DNA of 64,000 nucleotides from Litorimonas sp039975855 (GCA_039975855.1 JBDWGH010000002.1:806001-870000), one strand, 5' to 3'; numbered from the stretch's first letter, positions 9,284 to 17,496 are shown. The notes: a model not told the origin generated them from the letters alone. Numbers and translations: made by a program.

Positions 9284-9898
9284 ATGACAGACGCCAAATC
9301 ACTCAATATCTGCGTCTTTTGCGGGTCATCTCCGGGCGTTGATCCGGCGCATCTGAAGTTGGCAACGCAATTGGGCGACGAAATCGCGGCCCGTGGTCAT
9401 GGTTTGGTCTATGGCGGCGGCGGACTGGGATTGATGGGGGCGACAGCCCGGGCAGCACGTGACGGCGGCGCCAAAGTCATAGGTATTATCCCGCATTTTC
9501 TCAACGCAATCGAACGCACCATTCCGAGGATTGAGCATGAATTTGTCGATGATATGCATGCGCGTAAGATTCGGATGTTCGATCTAGCGGATGCCTTTGT
9601 CGTTCTGCCTGGCGGGGTCGGAACGCTAGAAGAAGTCATTGAGGTTATGAGTTGGCAGCGCCTAAATCTGCATGACAAACCCATCGTCTTTCTCTCAGAT
9701 ACAGGATTTTGGGATAAACTCGTCGAAGTCTTGGACGATATTATCAAAGCTGGATTTGCACCGGAAAGCCTGCATGCGGATATTGAATCCGATGCCGATA
9801 TAGACACCGTTTTCGCAACAATTGAGAGACGCTTAAGAGAAGGTCGGAAAGCTCAACCCCTTGGTGGCAAGCTGGATAAAATTGAGGACCTCGTTTAG
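9284..9898 (+). CDS. LOG-family nucleotide 5'-monophosphate phosphoribohydrolase
   Basis: Member of the TIGR00730/LOG (Lonely guy) family, which cleaves the N-glycosidic bond of nucleoside or cytokinin riboside monophosphates; in bacteria it is probably a housekeeping nucleotide hydrolase. It has a Rossmann-type start (NICVFCGSSPG), the GGGGLGLMGA loop, and the diagnostic PGGVGTLEE motif near residue 115. With the ATG at 9284 the product is 204 aa, normal for the family. A GGA lies about six bases upstream; an in-frame ATG at 9269 is an alternative. The gene overlaps the convergent fRMsr gene by 4 bp at its 3' end. Confidence 0.92.
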   Translation: MTDAKSLNICVFCGSSPGVDPAHLKLATQLGDEIAARGHGLVYGGGGLGLMGATARAARDGGAKVIGIIPHFLNAIERTIPRIEHEFVDDMHARKIRMFDLADAFVVLPGGVGTLEEVIEVMSWQRLNLHDKPIVFLSDTGFWDKLVEVLDDIIKAGFAPESLHADIESDADIDTVFATIERRLREGRKAQPLGGKLDKIEDLV

Positions 9899-10356
9899 AC
9901 GATCACATCTTTCAAGATGGGCGCGAGACCTTCTGCATCGACCTGATCAAAACTTCCCACCTCAGTGGAGTCGACGTCGAATACTGCGAAAAGTGATCCG
10001 TCGGGCGCGTAGACCGGAACAACGATTTCACTTCGGCTGCGCGCATCACACGCGATATGACCGGGGAAAGCATGAACATCTTCGACAATTTGAACGTCAC
10101 CCGTTTTAGCCGCCGCGCCGCAAACACCTCGCGAGAACGGAATGCGTAGGCAGCCGAGCGTGCCTTGATATGGGCCCACGACTAACTCTTCGGTTTTCAT
10201 AGGATCAACGACGTAGAATCCTGTCCAAAAATAGCTCTCAAAAGCTTCCGACAAGAGACAACTCACCGTCGCCATACGCGCAACGTTGTTCGTTTCGCCG
10301 TCGAGGACCGCTGCAATTTCTTTGGCAGTTTGGAGGTAGAGTTCAGCTTTTGTCAT
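9895..10356 (-). CDS. msrC: free methionine-(R)-sulfoxide reductase (GAF domain)
   Basis: fRMsr reduces free Met-R-sulfoxide to methionine, part of the oxidative-damage response in the cytoplasm. This is a single GAF domain of 153 aa, full length. The family signature is clear: WTGFYVVDP, VVGPYQGTLGC, the RGVCGAA stretch, VEDVHAFPGHIACDA and SEIVVPV. The expected cysteines are present: GTLGCLRI, GVCGAA and HIACDA, the last two corresponding to the redox pair. Start ATG at 10356. It ends with a 4-bp overlap of the LOG gene on the other strand. The next gene upstream on this strand is an FAD oxidoreductase, 22 bp away, so co-transcription is possible. Confidence 0.92.
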   Translation of the reverse strand: MTKAELYLQTAKEIAAVLDGETNNVARMATVSCLLSEAFESYFWTGFYVVDPMKTEELVVGPYQGTLGCLRIPFSRGVCGAAAKTGDVQIVEDVHAFPGHIACDARSRSEIVVPVYAPDGSLFAVFDVDSTEVGSFDQVDAEGLAPILKDVIV

Positions 10357-10378
10357 AGCCGCGCATATAGGGACGCGT

Positions 10379-11374
10379 TTAGCATTCGTCTATAGGGGTC
10401 GCGAAAGGGTGATGGATTAAAACGAAAGCCCGCGCAGCTGCCCGTCCGGATAGCCAAGCACCCTGTACGCGGCCACCCAAACACCAATCGCCCGCAACGA
10501 CCAATCCCTCATCTTGCAAGCAGGGAACATCAGGTGAGGTTTTATTCGCGGCGTAAAGCCACCGATGCAGCGCAATATGCGGGGCTTCTTCTAACGGCAA
10601 ACCTAACAGGGCAGATGCGGCCTTGATCATGACAGCTTGCACGCGCGCCCGATCAGTTTCCGCATTCGCATCCGACCACGCAGCTTCAGAATGAACAATA
10701 AGCGTTCCGACATCTTGTGATCGTCCAGGTTTGGCGTTGTTTACCGAGATCCAGTCTATTGGAAGGCTCTTGACCCGCAACGTGTCCCAACCGGGATTAA
10801 TCGGCGCGGACAGACCGATCATAAGGCAGAAGCAGACATGCATTTCAGCTGTCTCAACCGCGGCGCGTTCGGAGAAGTCATTGGGCAAAATAGCGGCTGC
10901 CTGAGCGGGTGGCAGCGTTGAAATCACGCCGTCAAACCCTGTCTCCGTTGACCCATCTGCAAAGGCCAGGGTCCAGGTCTCGTCCTTTTCGACAGACACA
11001 AGACGTCGACCCAAATTCACGTCCAAGCCTTCGGCCCAAAATTTTGGTAGGCTGTTCATACGCGGCTGTCCGACAAATCGCGCGCGCCCCGTGTCCGCGC
11101 TCAACTCACCGGTTTTGAGATACAGGGCCTTGGCATTCCATTTAGCCACAACTCCAGCCGCTATGGCAGTAACGATTTCGTCCTGAAAGTCTGGATCCTG
11201 CGCTGTGAAATATTGCGCGCCATGATCAAATTCCCAGTCACCTGCATATCGCGTAGACATACGCCCCCCGACGCCGCGAGACTTATCAAACAGAACCGCT
11301 TTGATACCATGTCGTTTTAATTCCCGCGCAGCTGACAATCCTGCGACACCGCTTCCTAAAATCGCAATTTTCAT
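10379..11374 (-). CDS. NAD(P)-binding FAD oxidoreductase (renalase/amine-oxidase-like)
   Basis: Flavoprotein of 331 aa with an N-terminal dinucleotide-binding motif (IAILGSGVAGLSAARELK, GxGxxG) followed by the second flavin motif (DKSRGVGGRMSTR), and a C-terminal FAD contact region (VAGDWCLGGRVQGAWLSG). This arrangement is typical of renalase-like and monoamine-oxidase-like proteins; the actual substrate is unknown. It begins 5 bp after the stop of a photolyase N-domain gene, and the FAD-binding photolyase half lies upstream of that. All three are on one strand and tightly packed, so a common role in a light or redox response is a reasonable inference. Similar oxidoreductases are often found beside photolyase genes in marine bacteria. 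Confidence 0.85.
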   Translation of the reverse strand: MKIAILGSGVAGLSAARELKRHGIKAVLFDKSRGVGGRMSTRYAGDWEFDHGAQYFTAQDPDFQDEIVTAIAAGVVAKWNAKALYLKTGELSADTGRARFVGQPRMNSLPKFWAEGLDVNLGRRLVSVEKDETWTLAFADGSTETGFDGVISTLPPAQAAAILPNDFSERAAVETAEMHVCFCLMIGLSAPINPGWDTLRVKSLPIDWISVNNAKPGRSQDVGTLIVHSEAAWSDANAETDRARVQAVMIKAASALLGLPLEEAPHIALHRWLYAANKTSPDVPCLQDEGLVVAGDWCLGGRVQGAWLSGRAAARAFVLIHHPFATPIDEC

Positions 11375-11379
11375 GTTGT

Positions 11380-11814
11380 CTATATCGTTTCAATGAGAGG
11401 TTCAGAAGAATGCGTAAGCGCAGACTTCTTCGCACGATTCCAAAATCGGAAAAACCGTGCTGTGTCCGTATTGGCGGGAATGTGCGCAAGTTGGGGCGCA
11501 TTGACCGTCTCCACATCATGGCTGACTTGCAGATCGGATAAAGTGTCTTTGATGTAGGGGTCGGCGGATTCAGCCGCATAAATGGCCTGCCCTTCGGCCA
11601 ACGCCCTTAGAATATCATATGGGCTTCCCAGATAGATGGGAATATCAAGGTCATGCGCGCATTCATAAATAAATACGCGCCGCTTGAGAGAATACCCTCG
11701 CCTGTCATGTTCTTCCGTATCCCAAATAAAAACAGGTTGGGCGGCGGGGCCAGCTTTTTGAAAGACGGGATGGTTTAGCGTCATCGCGTCTTCATGAATC
11801 CAAACAACGCTCAT
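11380..11814 (-). CDS. photolyase N-terminal alpha/beta domain encoded as a separate protein
   Basis: A 144-aa product that matches only the N-terminal Rossmann-like half of DNA photolyases and cryptochromes: VVWIHEDAMTLNHPVF (compare the usual W.R.DLR..DN..L), PVFIWDTEE, SLKRRVFIYECAHDLDIPIYLGSP and AEGQAIYAAE. In a normal photolyase this domain holds the antenna chromophore and is fused to the FAD domain. Here it ends before the FAD domain, and the FAD domain is a separate gene immediately upstream, overlapping by 4 bp (ATGA at 11811-11814). It may form a two-subunit photolyase. I see no sign of frameshift: both genes have intact starts, and their order is opposite to the domain order. Confidence 0.82.
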   Translation of the reverse strand: MSVVWIHEDAMTLNHPVFQKAGPAAQPVFIWDTEEHDRRGYSLKRRVFIYECAHDLDIPIYLGSPYDILRALAEGQAIYAAESADPYIKDTLSDLQVSHDVETVNAPQLAHIPANTDTARFFRFWNRAKKSALTHSSEPLIETI

Positions 11815-12653
11815 AGTTTTGGGCCTAAATTTGGGAATAAGCGCTCGTATAGCGTCTCGTAAGAGGCCGCTAAGGGTCGATTTGTCTCGATACGCGTATC
11901 AACATTTTCGCTTGAGAACTTTTCGACGTTCTCAAGGTTAAAGTAGTAAGGTTTGTGCGAGAACGTGCTCGCCACCCATTGCCAAGACAGATTATTCGAT
12001 GCGGGATCACCGTCGAGGAGATGAGTTAAAAACCAACGCGCCCCAGCCTGCCATTTCACCCGGCGCCAATGGCAAATATATCCTGCCAAATAAAGGCGCG
12101 CGTGATTGTGTACATACCCGCTCCCGAGCAGCTCAGAAATAAAGCCATCAATACATGCAATACCAGTTCGTCCTTCTTTAATGTCTCGGGGCAGATCGTC
12201 TTGGTAATCCTCCGGGGAAAAACCCGTCTTATAGGGTTCCACATCCTGCCAGATATTTTGGGGAAACTCTTTGTAAAGCCGGTGCCAATATTCCCGCCAG
12301 GCTAGCTGTTGGATGAATTTTTCTGCCTGTTTCGAGCAGGAAATATCCAGAGCGCGGTCACGTACATCGGTCACGCTCATGACCCCATGTCGGATATAAG
12401 GTGAGAGCCGTGTCACCGCTCCGTCGAGATGATTTCGCGACGAGCCATATTCAGCGGGGTTCAATTGATCCAAAAGTCGCTCGGCCTGCACTCGGCCGCC
12501 TCGCATCTGAGAAACGGCTTCATCTGAACAAGATAAAGCTGGGGACAATTCTCGAACCCTTTCCACAAGAGCTTTACGATCAAAACCGTTTAAGGGCTCC
12601 AATGCGCGAGGATACGTCACAGCAGACGTGGATTTGTCTAACAGGCTGACCAT
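11811..12653 (-). CDS. FAD-binding photolyase/cryptochrome C-terminal domain protein
   Basis: A 280-aa protein equal to the FAD-binding half of the photolyase/cryptochrome family. Visible motifs: LSPYIRHGVMS (family SPYLR.G), QLAWREYWHRLY, TGIACIDGFISELLGSGYVHNHARL, and the FAD/electron-transfer block LLDGDPASNNLSWQW. The N-terminal antenna domain is absent and is encoded by the next gene. The frame stays open to 12863, but the ATG at 12653 fits the family start; the upstream extension lacks similarity and would run into the gap promoter region. It may repair pyrimidine dimers, possibly only with its partner, or act as a light sensor. First gene of an operon with the N-domain gene and an FAD oxidoreductase, divergent from gap. 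Confidence 0.85.
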   Translation of the reverse strand: MVSLLDKSTSAVTYPRALEPLNGFDRKALVERVRELSPALSCSDEAVSQMRGGRVQAERLLDQLNPAEYGSSRNHLDGAVTRLSPYIRHGVMSVTDVRDRALDISCSKQAEKFIQQLAWREYWHRLYKEFPQNIWQDVEPYKTGFSPEDYQDDLPRDIKEGRTGIACIDGFISELLGSGYVHNHARLYLAGYICHWRRVKWQAGARWFLTHLLDGDPASNNLSWQWVASTFSHKPYYFNLENVEKFSSENVDTRIETNRPLAASYETLYERLFPNLGPKL

Positions 12654-12807
12654 GAATGTTATACGCAGCACCGCCCCAAAACAGAGCAAAATAGAATAGT
12701 TTTTCGTATCCGAAATACTTATTGGAAGAATTGTTCGCTTCCATATCTTTTTTGCTGGAAAATTGCAGGTTTGCACTCTATTGGACCGCTGATACTGCAG
12801 CTCTGAC

Positions 12808-12836
12808 TTGCGTGACAGCGCTGTCAAATCTATCTG
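12808..12836 (+). promoter_or_regulatory. gap promoter with palindromic operator in the spacer
   Basis: A -35-like TTGCGT (12808-12813) and a -10-like TATCTG (12831-12836) are separated by 17 bp. Nearly the whole spacer is a perfect 14-bp palindrome, TGACAGCGCTGTCA, at 12813-12826. The central CG and length are typical of LacI-family operators. The same 14-mer occurs with the same layout before the GH5 gene (62401). Transcription would start near 12843, leaving a leader of about 26 bases before gap. The regulator gene is not in this window. Confidence 0.6.
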
Positions 12837-12868
12837 CATCGTAGACTTAAAACAGGACGTCAAAGAAC

Positions 12869-13879
12869 ATGACTACACGACTCGCCATAAATGGATTTGG
12901 ACGCATTGGCCGCAACGTTTTACGGGCTCTGATCGAGCAGGATCGCAACGATATGGAAATCGTAGCCATCAACGATTTGTCATCAACGGAAAACCTCGCG
13001 CATCTCTTGAAGTACGATTCTGTTCACGGTCGTTATCCAGGTAAAATTACATTTACGGAAAACACCCTCAATCTTGGCGGTAAAGACATCGAGGTTACGT
13101 CCATACGTAACTTAGAAGATCAAAATTGGGCCGATAATAAGGTCGACATTGTTCTGGAATGCACGGGTATTTTTACATCTCGCGATGCGGCTGCCAAACA
13201 TCTGGCTGCTGGCGCGAAACGCGTGTTGATTTCTGCGCCAGGTGCCAATGCCGATAAGACAATCGTTTACGGTGTGAATGACGGCGAACTAACAGCCGAA
13301 GACATCGTCGTCTCTAATGGTTCCTGCACAACGAACGCTCTAGCTCCGATTGCCAAGGTTCTCCATGAAACCGTCGGAATTGAAAAAGGCTTTATGACAA
13401 CTGTGCATGCTTATACGGGCGACCAACCTACGCTTGACGCCGTCCACCGCAAAGACTTCAACCGCGGACGAGCCGCCGCACTATCTATGATCCCGACATC
13501 AACCGGCGCGGCGAAAGCAATTGGCCTCGTCATGCCCGAACTCGACGGTAAGCTAGACGGAAAAGCCATCCGCGTTCCAACGCCAAATGTGTCGGTTGTC
13601 GATCTCGTAATCAACACTGAAAAGACCGCTGGTGTAGATGCCATTAACGCCGCATTCCGCGAGGCCGCAGACGGACCTTTAAAAGGTGTCTTACAAATCG
13701 TCGAAGACAAAACTGTTTCAATCGATTTCAACCACGACCCTCACTCATCCTCCGTTGTGCTAGAGGAAACTGTTGTTATGGGCGAGAATATGGTACGCGT
13801 TCTGTCTTGGTATGATAATGAATGGGGCTTCTCCAACCGGATGCTGGACACAGCGGCGGCTATGGCGAAGTTTCTCTAG
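12869..13879 (+). CDS. gap: glyceraldehyde-3-phosphate dehydrogenase, type I
   Basis: Glycolytic/gluconeogenic enzyme converting glyceraldehyde-3-phosphate to 1,3-bisphosphoglycerate with NAD+ in the cytoplasm. Full length at 336 aa. It has the Rossmann start INGFGRIGRNVLRALI, an Asp at the end of the second strand (AINDLS), which favours NAD, and the catalytic Cys in NGSCTTN (usually NASCTTN). Substrate-side blocks HAYTGDQPTLD, KAIGLVMPELDGKL and SWYDNEWGFSNRM are also present. A palindromic operator overlaps its promoter. A strong SD (AGGAGG, 13878-13883) for the next gene overlaps its stop, so ppc is probably in the same operon. Confidence 0.97.
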   Translation: MTTRLAINGFGRIGRNVLRALIEQDRNDMEIVAINDLSSTENLAHLLKYDSVHGRYPGKITFTENTLNLGGKDIEVTSIRNLEDQNWADNKVDIVLECTGIFTSRDAAAKHLAAGAKRVLISAPGANADKTIVYGVNDGELTAEDIVVSNGSCTTNALAPIAKVLHETVGIEKGFMTTVHAYTGDQPTLDAVHRKDFNRGRAAALSMIPTSTGAAKAIGLVMPELDGKLDGKAIRVPTPNVSVVDLVINTEKTAGVDAINAAFREAADGPLKGVLQIVEDKTVSIDFNHDPHSSSVVLEETVVMGENMVRVLSWYDNEWGFSNRMLDTAAAMAKFL

Positions 13880-13900
13880 GAGGTTAAGTCCATCAAACGC

Positions 13901-16726
13901 ATGACCACGCAGGAGCTGCATACAAAGCTCGAAACACTTTTGGCGGAACACAAGAAAGCGGTCGCTTCCGATCCGCAAGCCAACCCTGTCAAACTTCTAG
14001 CTTATGATATTTCAAAGGCCGTAGAAGAGCGCAGCGTAGCGTTTCGCGATATCGAAGCGCTCGTAAAATGCTTGTCTGACAAAGGTGCAATTGATCGGGC
14101 CAATCGGTTGCGGGCACGCGCTGGCGTAGACCGCTTTGACCAATTGCTGAACGACACCTTCCTTGTTGCAGAGGCACAAGCGGCCAAAGGGTTTGACGCA
14201 TTTAAACTTTGGGCAGAAACGCCCGGTCAAGGCATCGTTCTGACGGCGCATCCTACGTTTTCGCTCTCCCGCGACATCCGTAACACGCTTGGTGCTATCG
14301 CTTCAGCCAAAAGCAATGACGTTTCAGATCTGACCGAGACACTTAAAACCCACCCATACCTTCCAAAACGCGCGCCGACACTGATCGAAGAGCATGAAGA
14401 CACGCAAGCGACACTAACGCGTATTCAAAATTCATTGGCCAAATTGAACGCTGTCATTCTGGACGTCGCCGCCAAACATTTCCCAAAAGAATGGACAAGC
14501 ATTACCCCACATTTGGCTGACGCCTATAGCTGGGTCGGATATGACATTGATGGACGAACGGATATTTCCTGGGGCGACGCATTGCGCCTCCGTCTTTCTG
14601 AAAAGCGCGATCAGTTGTCACGCTACGCCAAGGAATCTGCACGCATCGCAGGTAAAGGTGGATTTAAAGCCAAAGCTGAAGACGCTGTCGATGGTTTGTC
14701 CGATAGGATCAAAGCCGGCTTGGCATCTGCTGAACGTGATCTAGCCCTATTTGAGGAAGATCTAGACAATCCGGAAAACCTCGTAGCAGCTGCGAATAAT
14801 CTGACACGTCAGTCGCCGCGCCGTTTTACGGAGCTAACATCACTTCTACCGAATATCGAAGCCGCCATTGCAGGCGCCCCAGATGCCGCCACCCAGCGGG
14901 ATTTGATTTGCCTTCGCGCTCAAATGAAAGCGTTTGGCTTAGGCACAGCGCGGATCCATTTCCGCCTAAATGCCCGTCACGTCATGTCCGGCGTCAAAGG
15001 CATTTTCGGATTATCTGACTCTGGGTCAGACACTCGGACAGTTCTGAAACGCGCGACAAAACTGACGAAATCAGTGAAAGCGCAACCTGTTAACTTTGCC
15101 TCCCTCGCATTGGAAAAATCCACAGCGCATGAGAAGATGATCCTCATCGCTCAAATTCAAAAATACATCGACGCATCTGTTCCGATCCGCTTGTTGATTG
15201 CTGAGACTGAGGACGCCCTCGTCCCGCTTTCCGTGCTTTATCTCGCGCGCCGCTATGGCGTTGCAGATATGCTTGATATCTCACCGCTCTTCGAGACTGC
15301 TGATGCGTTGAATAATGGCGGGCGGATTATCAGCAAGATGTTGGAGAATCCGGTTTACCGCGATTACATCGAAGACCGCGGCGTTTTTGCTATCCAAACA
15401 GGGTTTTCTGATGCCGGACGTTTTATGGGACAAATCCCAGCGACACTCGCAATTGAACGCCTACAATCACATTTCGCGCGCGAGCTAGAAAATTATAACG
15501 TCAAAGGCGTCACGGCTCTCGTGTTCAACACGCATGGCGAAGGTCTCGGCCGCGGTGGACACCCAGGAACGATTAATGAACGCCTCGATTATGCAATGAG
15601 CCCGTGGGCTATTTTGCAATTTGAGCGCCGCGGCATCCACCTCTGCCATGAGACAAGTTTCCAAGGCGGTGATGGGTATCTTTGGTTCCAAACGCCAGAG
15701 CTTGCGGATGCCACAGTCTTTTCACTAATTGCCGGACGTATGTCCGATCGTAGCAAGGCAGGAGACGACCCATTTTACACAGAGAAAGACTTCTCTTGGG
15801 ATGTTTACCGCACCATCGGGTCCGAGCAGGATGCTCTTTATTCTGATCCGAACTATGTCGGATTGCTCGGTGGTCTCGGTCAAAACATGTTGATCCCTAC
15901 TGGTAGTCGCGCAGTCAAACGCGCCAAGTCCGGCTCAGGTACCGACATGTTCAATCCGCGTCTGCTGCGAGCCATTCCGCACAATGCGATTTTGCAACAA
16001 TTCGGCACGCCCGCTAATATCGTTTACGGCACGGGCCGCGCTGCCCGGATTGATCCTGAAAAATTTGAAGCGCTTTATGCAAACTCCGCCCGCGCGAAAT
16101 CAATCTTTGATCTTGTTATTAAATCAATGGGACGCACTAACCTCTCCATATTGACGGGTTACGGACGTTTATTTGATCCGGGGTTCTGGATTAGTCGCGC
16201 ATTATCTGGCGCAGAGCCTCTCTTGGCTAACCGCTCATTGATCGTTGCTGAAACCTTGGAAGCCTCCCCCTGGCGGTCCCAAATCATGGATCTTGCGAAC
16301 CGCCTAAGACTCGACAAATATGACAGCCACCGAATTCTGGCTCGGTGCGATGAAGAGGCAGATTTCACTCCAAATGATACGCTGATTATTCTTCACGCTC
16401 TACGCTTGGCAGTCATCATGAAAATGATGATCACGATGACGGAATTACCAATCATTTCGGATGAGGCCACATCGCGCTTGTCCGCATTGCAGCGGATGCA
16501 GACGTTCCAAATCGATGATATTCTGCGTGACCTTCGCGATAGATATCCGGCCAAAACTGCCCCGCTGGAATGGACAAAAGCGCTATCTGAGAAAACGGAT
16601 ACACCGGTAATCTCTGGCGGATTCGCGCATATTGCCGATCATGTGATTAAACCGCTGGACCGCGCCAAAGATCTGGTTCGTCAGATTACCATCGCGGTGA
16701 CCCATCACTATGATGCATTTGGCTAA
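13901..16726 (+). CDS. ppc: divergent phosphoenolpyruvate carboxylase-like protein
   Basis: About 941 aa, the size of PEP carboxylase, which makes oxaloacetate from PEP and bicarbonate. Landmarks are recognisable but altered: TAHPTF for the usual TAHPTE (catalytic His kept, residue 108 region), SPLFETADALNNGG for the PLFET.DDL block, GFSDAGRFMG for GYSDS.KDAG, HGEGLGRGGHPG in place of HGRGG.VGRGG.P, IPTGSRAVKR for the IP.GSRP.KR segment, and a C-terminus HHYDAFG instead of MRNTG. It could be a real but distinct PEPC subgroup or a homologue with changed activity. The AGGAGG at 13878-13883 is 17 bases from the ATG at 13901 but only 8 from an in-frame ATC at 13892, so the true start is uncertain. 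Confidence 0.8.
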   Translation: MTTQELHTKLETLLAEHKKAVASDPQANPVKLLAYDISKAVEERSVAFRDIEALVKCLSDKGAIDRANRLRARAGVDRFDQLLNDTFLVAEAQAAKGFDAFKLWAETPGQGIVLTAHPTFSLSRDIRNTLGAIASAKSNDVSDLTETLKTHPYLPKRAPTLIEEHEDTQATLTRIQNSLAKLNAVILDVAAKHFPKEWTSITPHLADAYSWVGYDIDGRTDISWGDALRLRLSEKRDQLSRYAKESARIAGKGGFKAKAEDAVDGLSDRIKAGLASAERDLALFEEDLDNPENLVAAANNLTRQSPRRFTELTSLLPNIEAAIAGAPDAATQRDLICLRAQMKAFGLGTARIHFRLNARHVMSGVKGIFGLSDSGSDTRTVLKRATKLTKSVKAQPVNFASLALEKSTAHEKMILIAQIQKYIDASVPIRLLIAETEDALVPLSVLYLARRYGVADMLDISPLFETADALNNGGRIISKMLENPVYRDYIEDRGVFAIQTGFSDAGRFMGQIPATLAIERLQSHFARELENYNVKGVTALVFNTHGEGLGRGGHPGTINERLDYAMSPWAILQFERRGIHLCHETSFQGGDGYLWFQTPELADATVFSLIAGRMSDRSKAGDDPFYTEKDFSWDVYRTIGSEQDALYSDPNYVGLLGGLGQNMLIPTGSRAVKRAKSGSGTDMFNPRLLRAIPHNAILQQFGTPANIVYGTGRAARIDPEKFEALYANSARAKSIFDLVIKSMGRTNLSILTGYGRLFDPGFWISRALSGAEPLLANRSLIVAETLEASPWRSQIMDLANRLRLDKYDSHRILARCDEEADFTPNDTLIILHALRLAVIMKMMITMTELPIISDEATSRLSALQRMQTFQIDDILRDLRDRYPAKTAPLEWTKALSEKTDTPVISGGFAHIADHVIKPLDRAKDLVRQITIAVTHHYDAFG

Positions 16727-16744
16727 ACTCCTCTAGAGGAGTTT
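16725..16744. terminator. perfect palindrome at the ppc / sigma-factor gene ends
   Basis: AAACTCCTCTAGAGGAGTTT is a perfect 20-bp palindrome that covers the stop codons of two convergent genes (ppc ending at 16726 and the ECF sigma gene ending at 16733). The position suggests a bidirectional terminator. There is no long T-run on either side, so it may be inefficient or act as a 3'-end stabiliser. Confidence 0.45.
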
Positions 16745-17356
16745 GCCTTGCTGCCGGGCCATGCTGGCTTTGAGAGCATTTATGGCAGAGCGAATACGCG
16801 TTTTAACAGTGCCGAGCGGAAGCCCCGTTTCGGCACTGATTTGTTTGTGAGTTTTGAACTCCAGAAAGGCCATGCGAATGGCCATTTGCTGTGCCTCCGT
16901 TAGGCGAGAAATATGTTCGCGTAAGATGGCCGTGCTTTCCTGTGTCATGAAATCTTCTTCGGCTGATGGCACCTCATCGTCAGCAATAACTTTCATCAAC
17001 TCTGGATCACGGACATCCATACGGCCATGTTTGCGTTGGTGATCAATCCATTTATTGCGTGTCAGACGGTACACCCACGTGGCAAAACTCGCTTTCACGG
17101 GGTCAAATAAAACCGCACGCGTCCAAACTTTAATCATGACATCTTGCACGATGTCTTCGGCCGTGCCGTTTCCAACGCCGCGGGCCATCAGCCAGCCTTT
17201 TAATTTAGGCCTGTAAACTTCGAAAAGGTCAGAAAGCGCTTGCGCATCTTCATTGGTTTTGATGCGTTCCATCCAAGCTGCATCGCGCTTAGCGGCGCTC
17301 ACTGATTTCTTAGACGGCGAGAAGCCGGTTGCGCGTGGCGCTTGCTCGTTACTCAT
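16733..17356 (-). CDS. ECF-type RNA polymerase sigma factor
   Basis: Sigma-70 family group 4 factor of 207 aa. Region 2 is clear (LSDLFEVYRPKLKGWLMARG, then AEDIVQDVMIKVWTRA and SFATWVYRLTRNKWIDHQRK). Region 4 is a helix-turn-helix (EAQQMAIRMAFLEFKTHKQISAETGLPLGTVKTRIRSAI). It directs RNA polymerase to a specific stress or envelope regulon. No anti-sigma gene is adjacent: the gene upstream on the same strand encodes an unrelated secreted protein. The start ATG at 17356 is preceded by GGGAGAGGG. A palindrome-containing promoter lies upstream at about 17398-17426. The product resembles the RpoE/SigK-type ECFs of alphaproteobacteria. Confidence 0.93.
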   Translation of the reverse strand: MSNEQAPRATGFSPSKKSVSAAKRDAAWMERIKTNEDAQALSDLFEVYRPKLKGWLMARGVGNGTAEDIVQDVMIKVWTRAVLFDPVKASFATWVYRLTRNKWIDHQRKHGRMDVRDPELMKVIADDEVPSAEEDFMTQESTAILREHISRLTEAQQMAIRMAFLEFKTHKQISAETGLPLGTVKTRIRSAINALKASMARQQGKLL

Positions 17357-17397
17357 GGCCCTCTCCCTTGTCTGGCGAGGCGTGTGAGCTTTCTTAG

Positions 17398-17426
17398 GTT
17401 AGGGACATTCGAATGTCATGAGTCAA
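17398..17426 (-). promoter_or_regulatory. candidate sigma-gene promoter with palindrome GACATTCGAATGTC
   Basis: On the minus strand TTGACT (17426-17421) is followed 17 bp later by CCTAAC (17403-17398), a weak -10. The spacer contains the perfect 14-bp palindrome GACATTCGAATGTC at 17404-17417. A second copy matching at 10 of 14 bases lies at 17440-17453, 36 bp upstream. This looks like an operator pair for a repressor or for autoregulation of the ECF gene. Confidence 0.4.
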
Positions 17427-17496
17427 ATCTAAAACTATTGGCATTCAGATGTGACATGATAACACACCCCATCAGACATTTTCCCAGGATGGAAAA

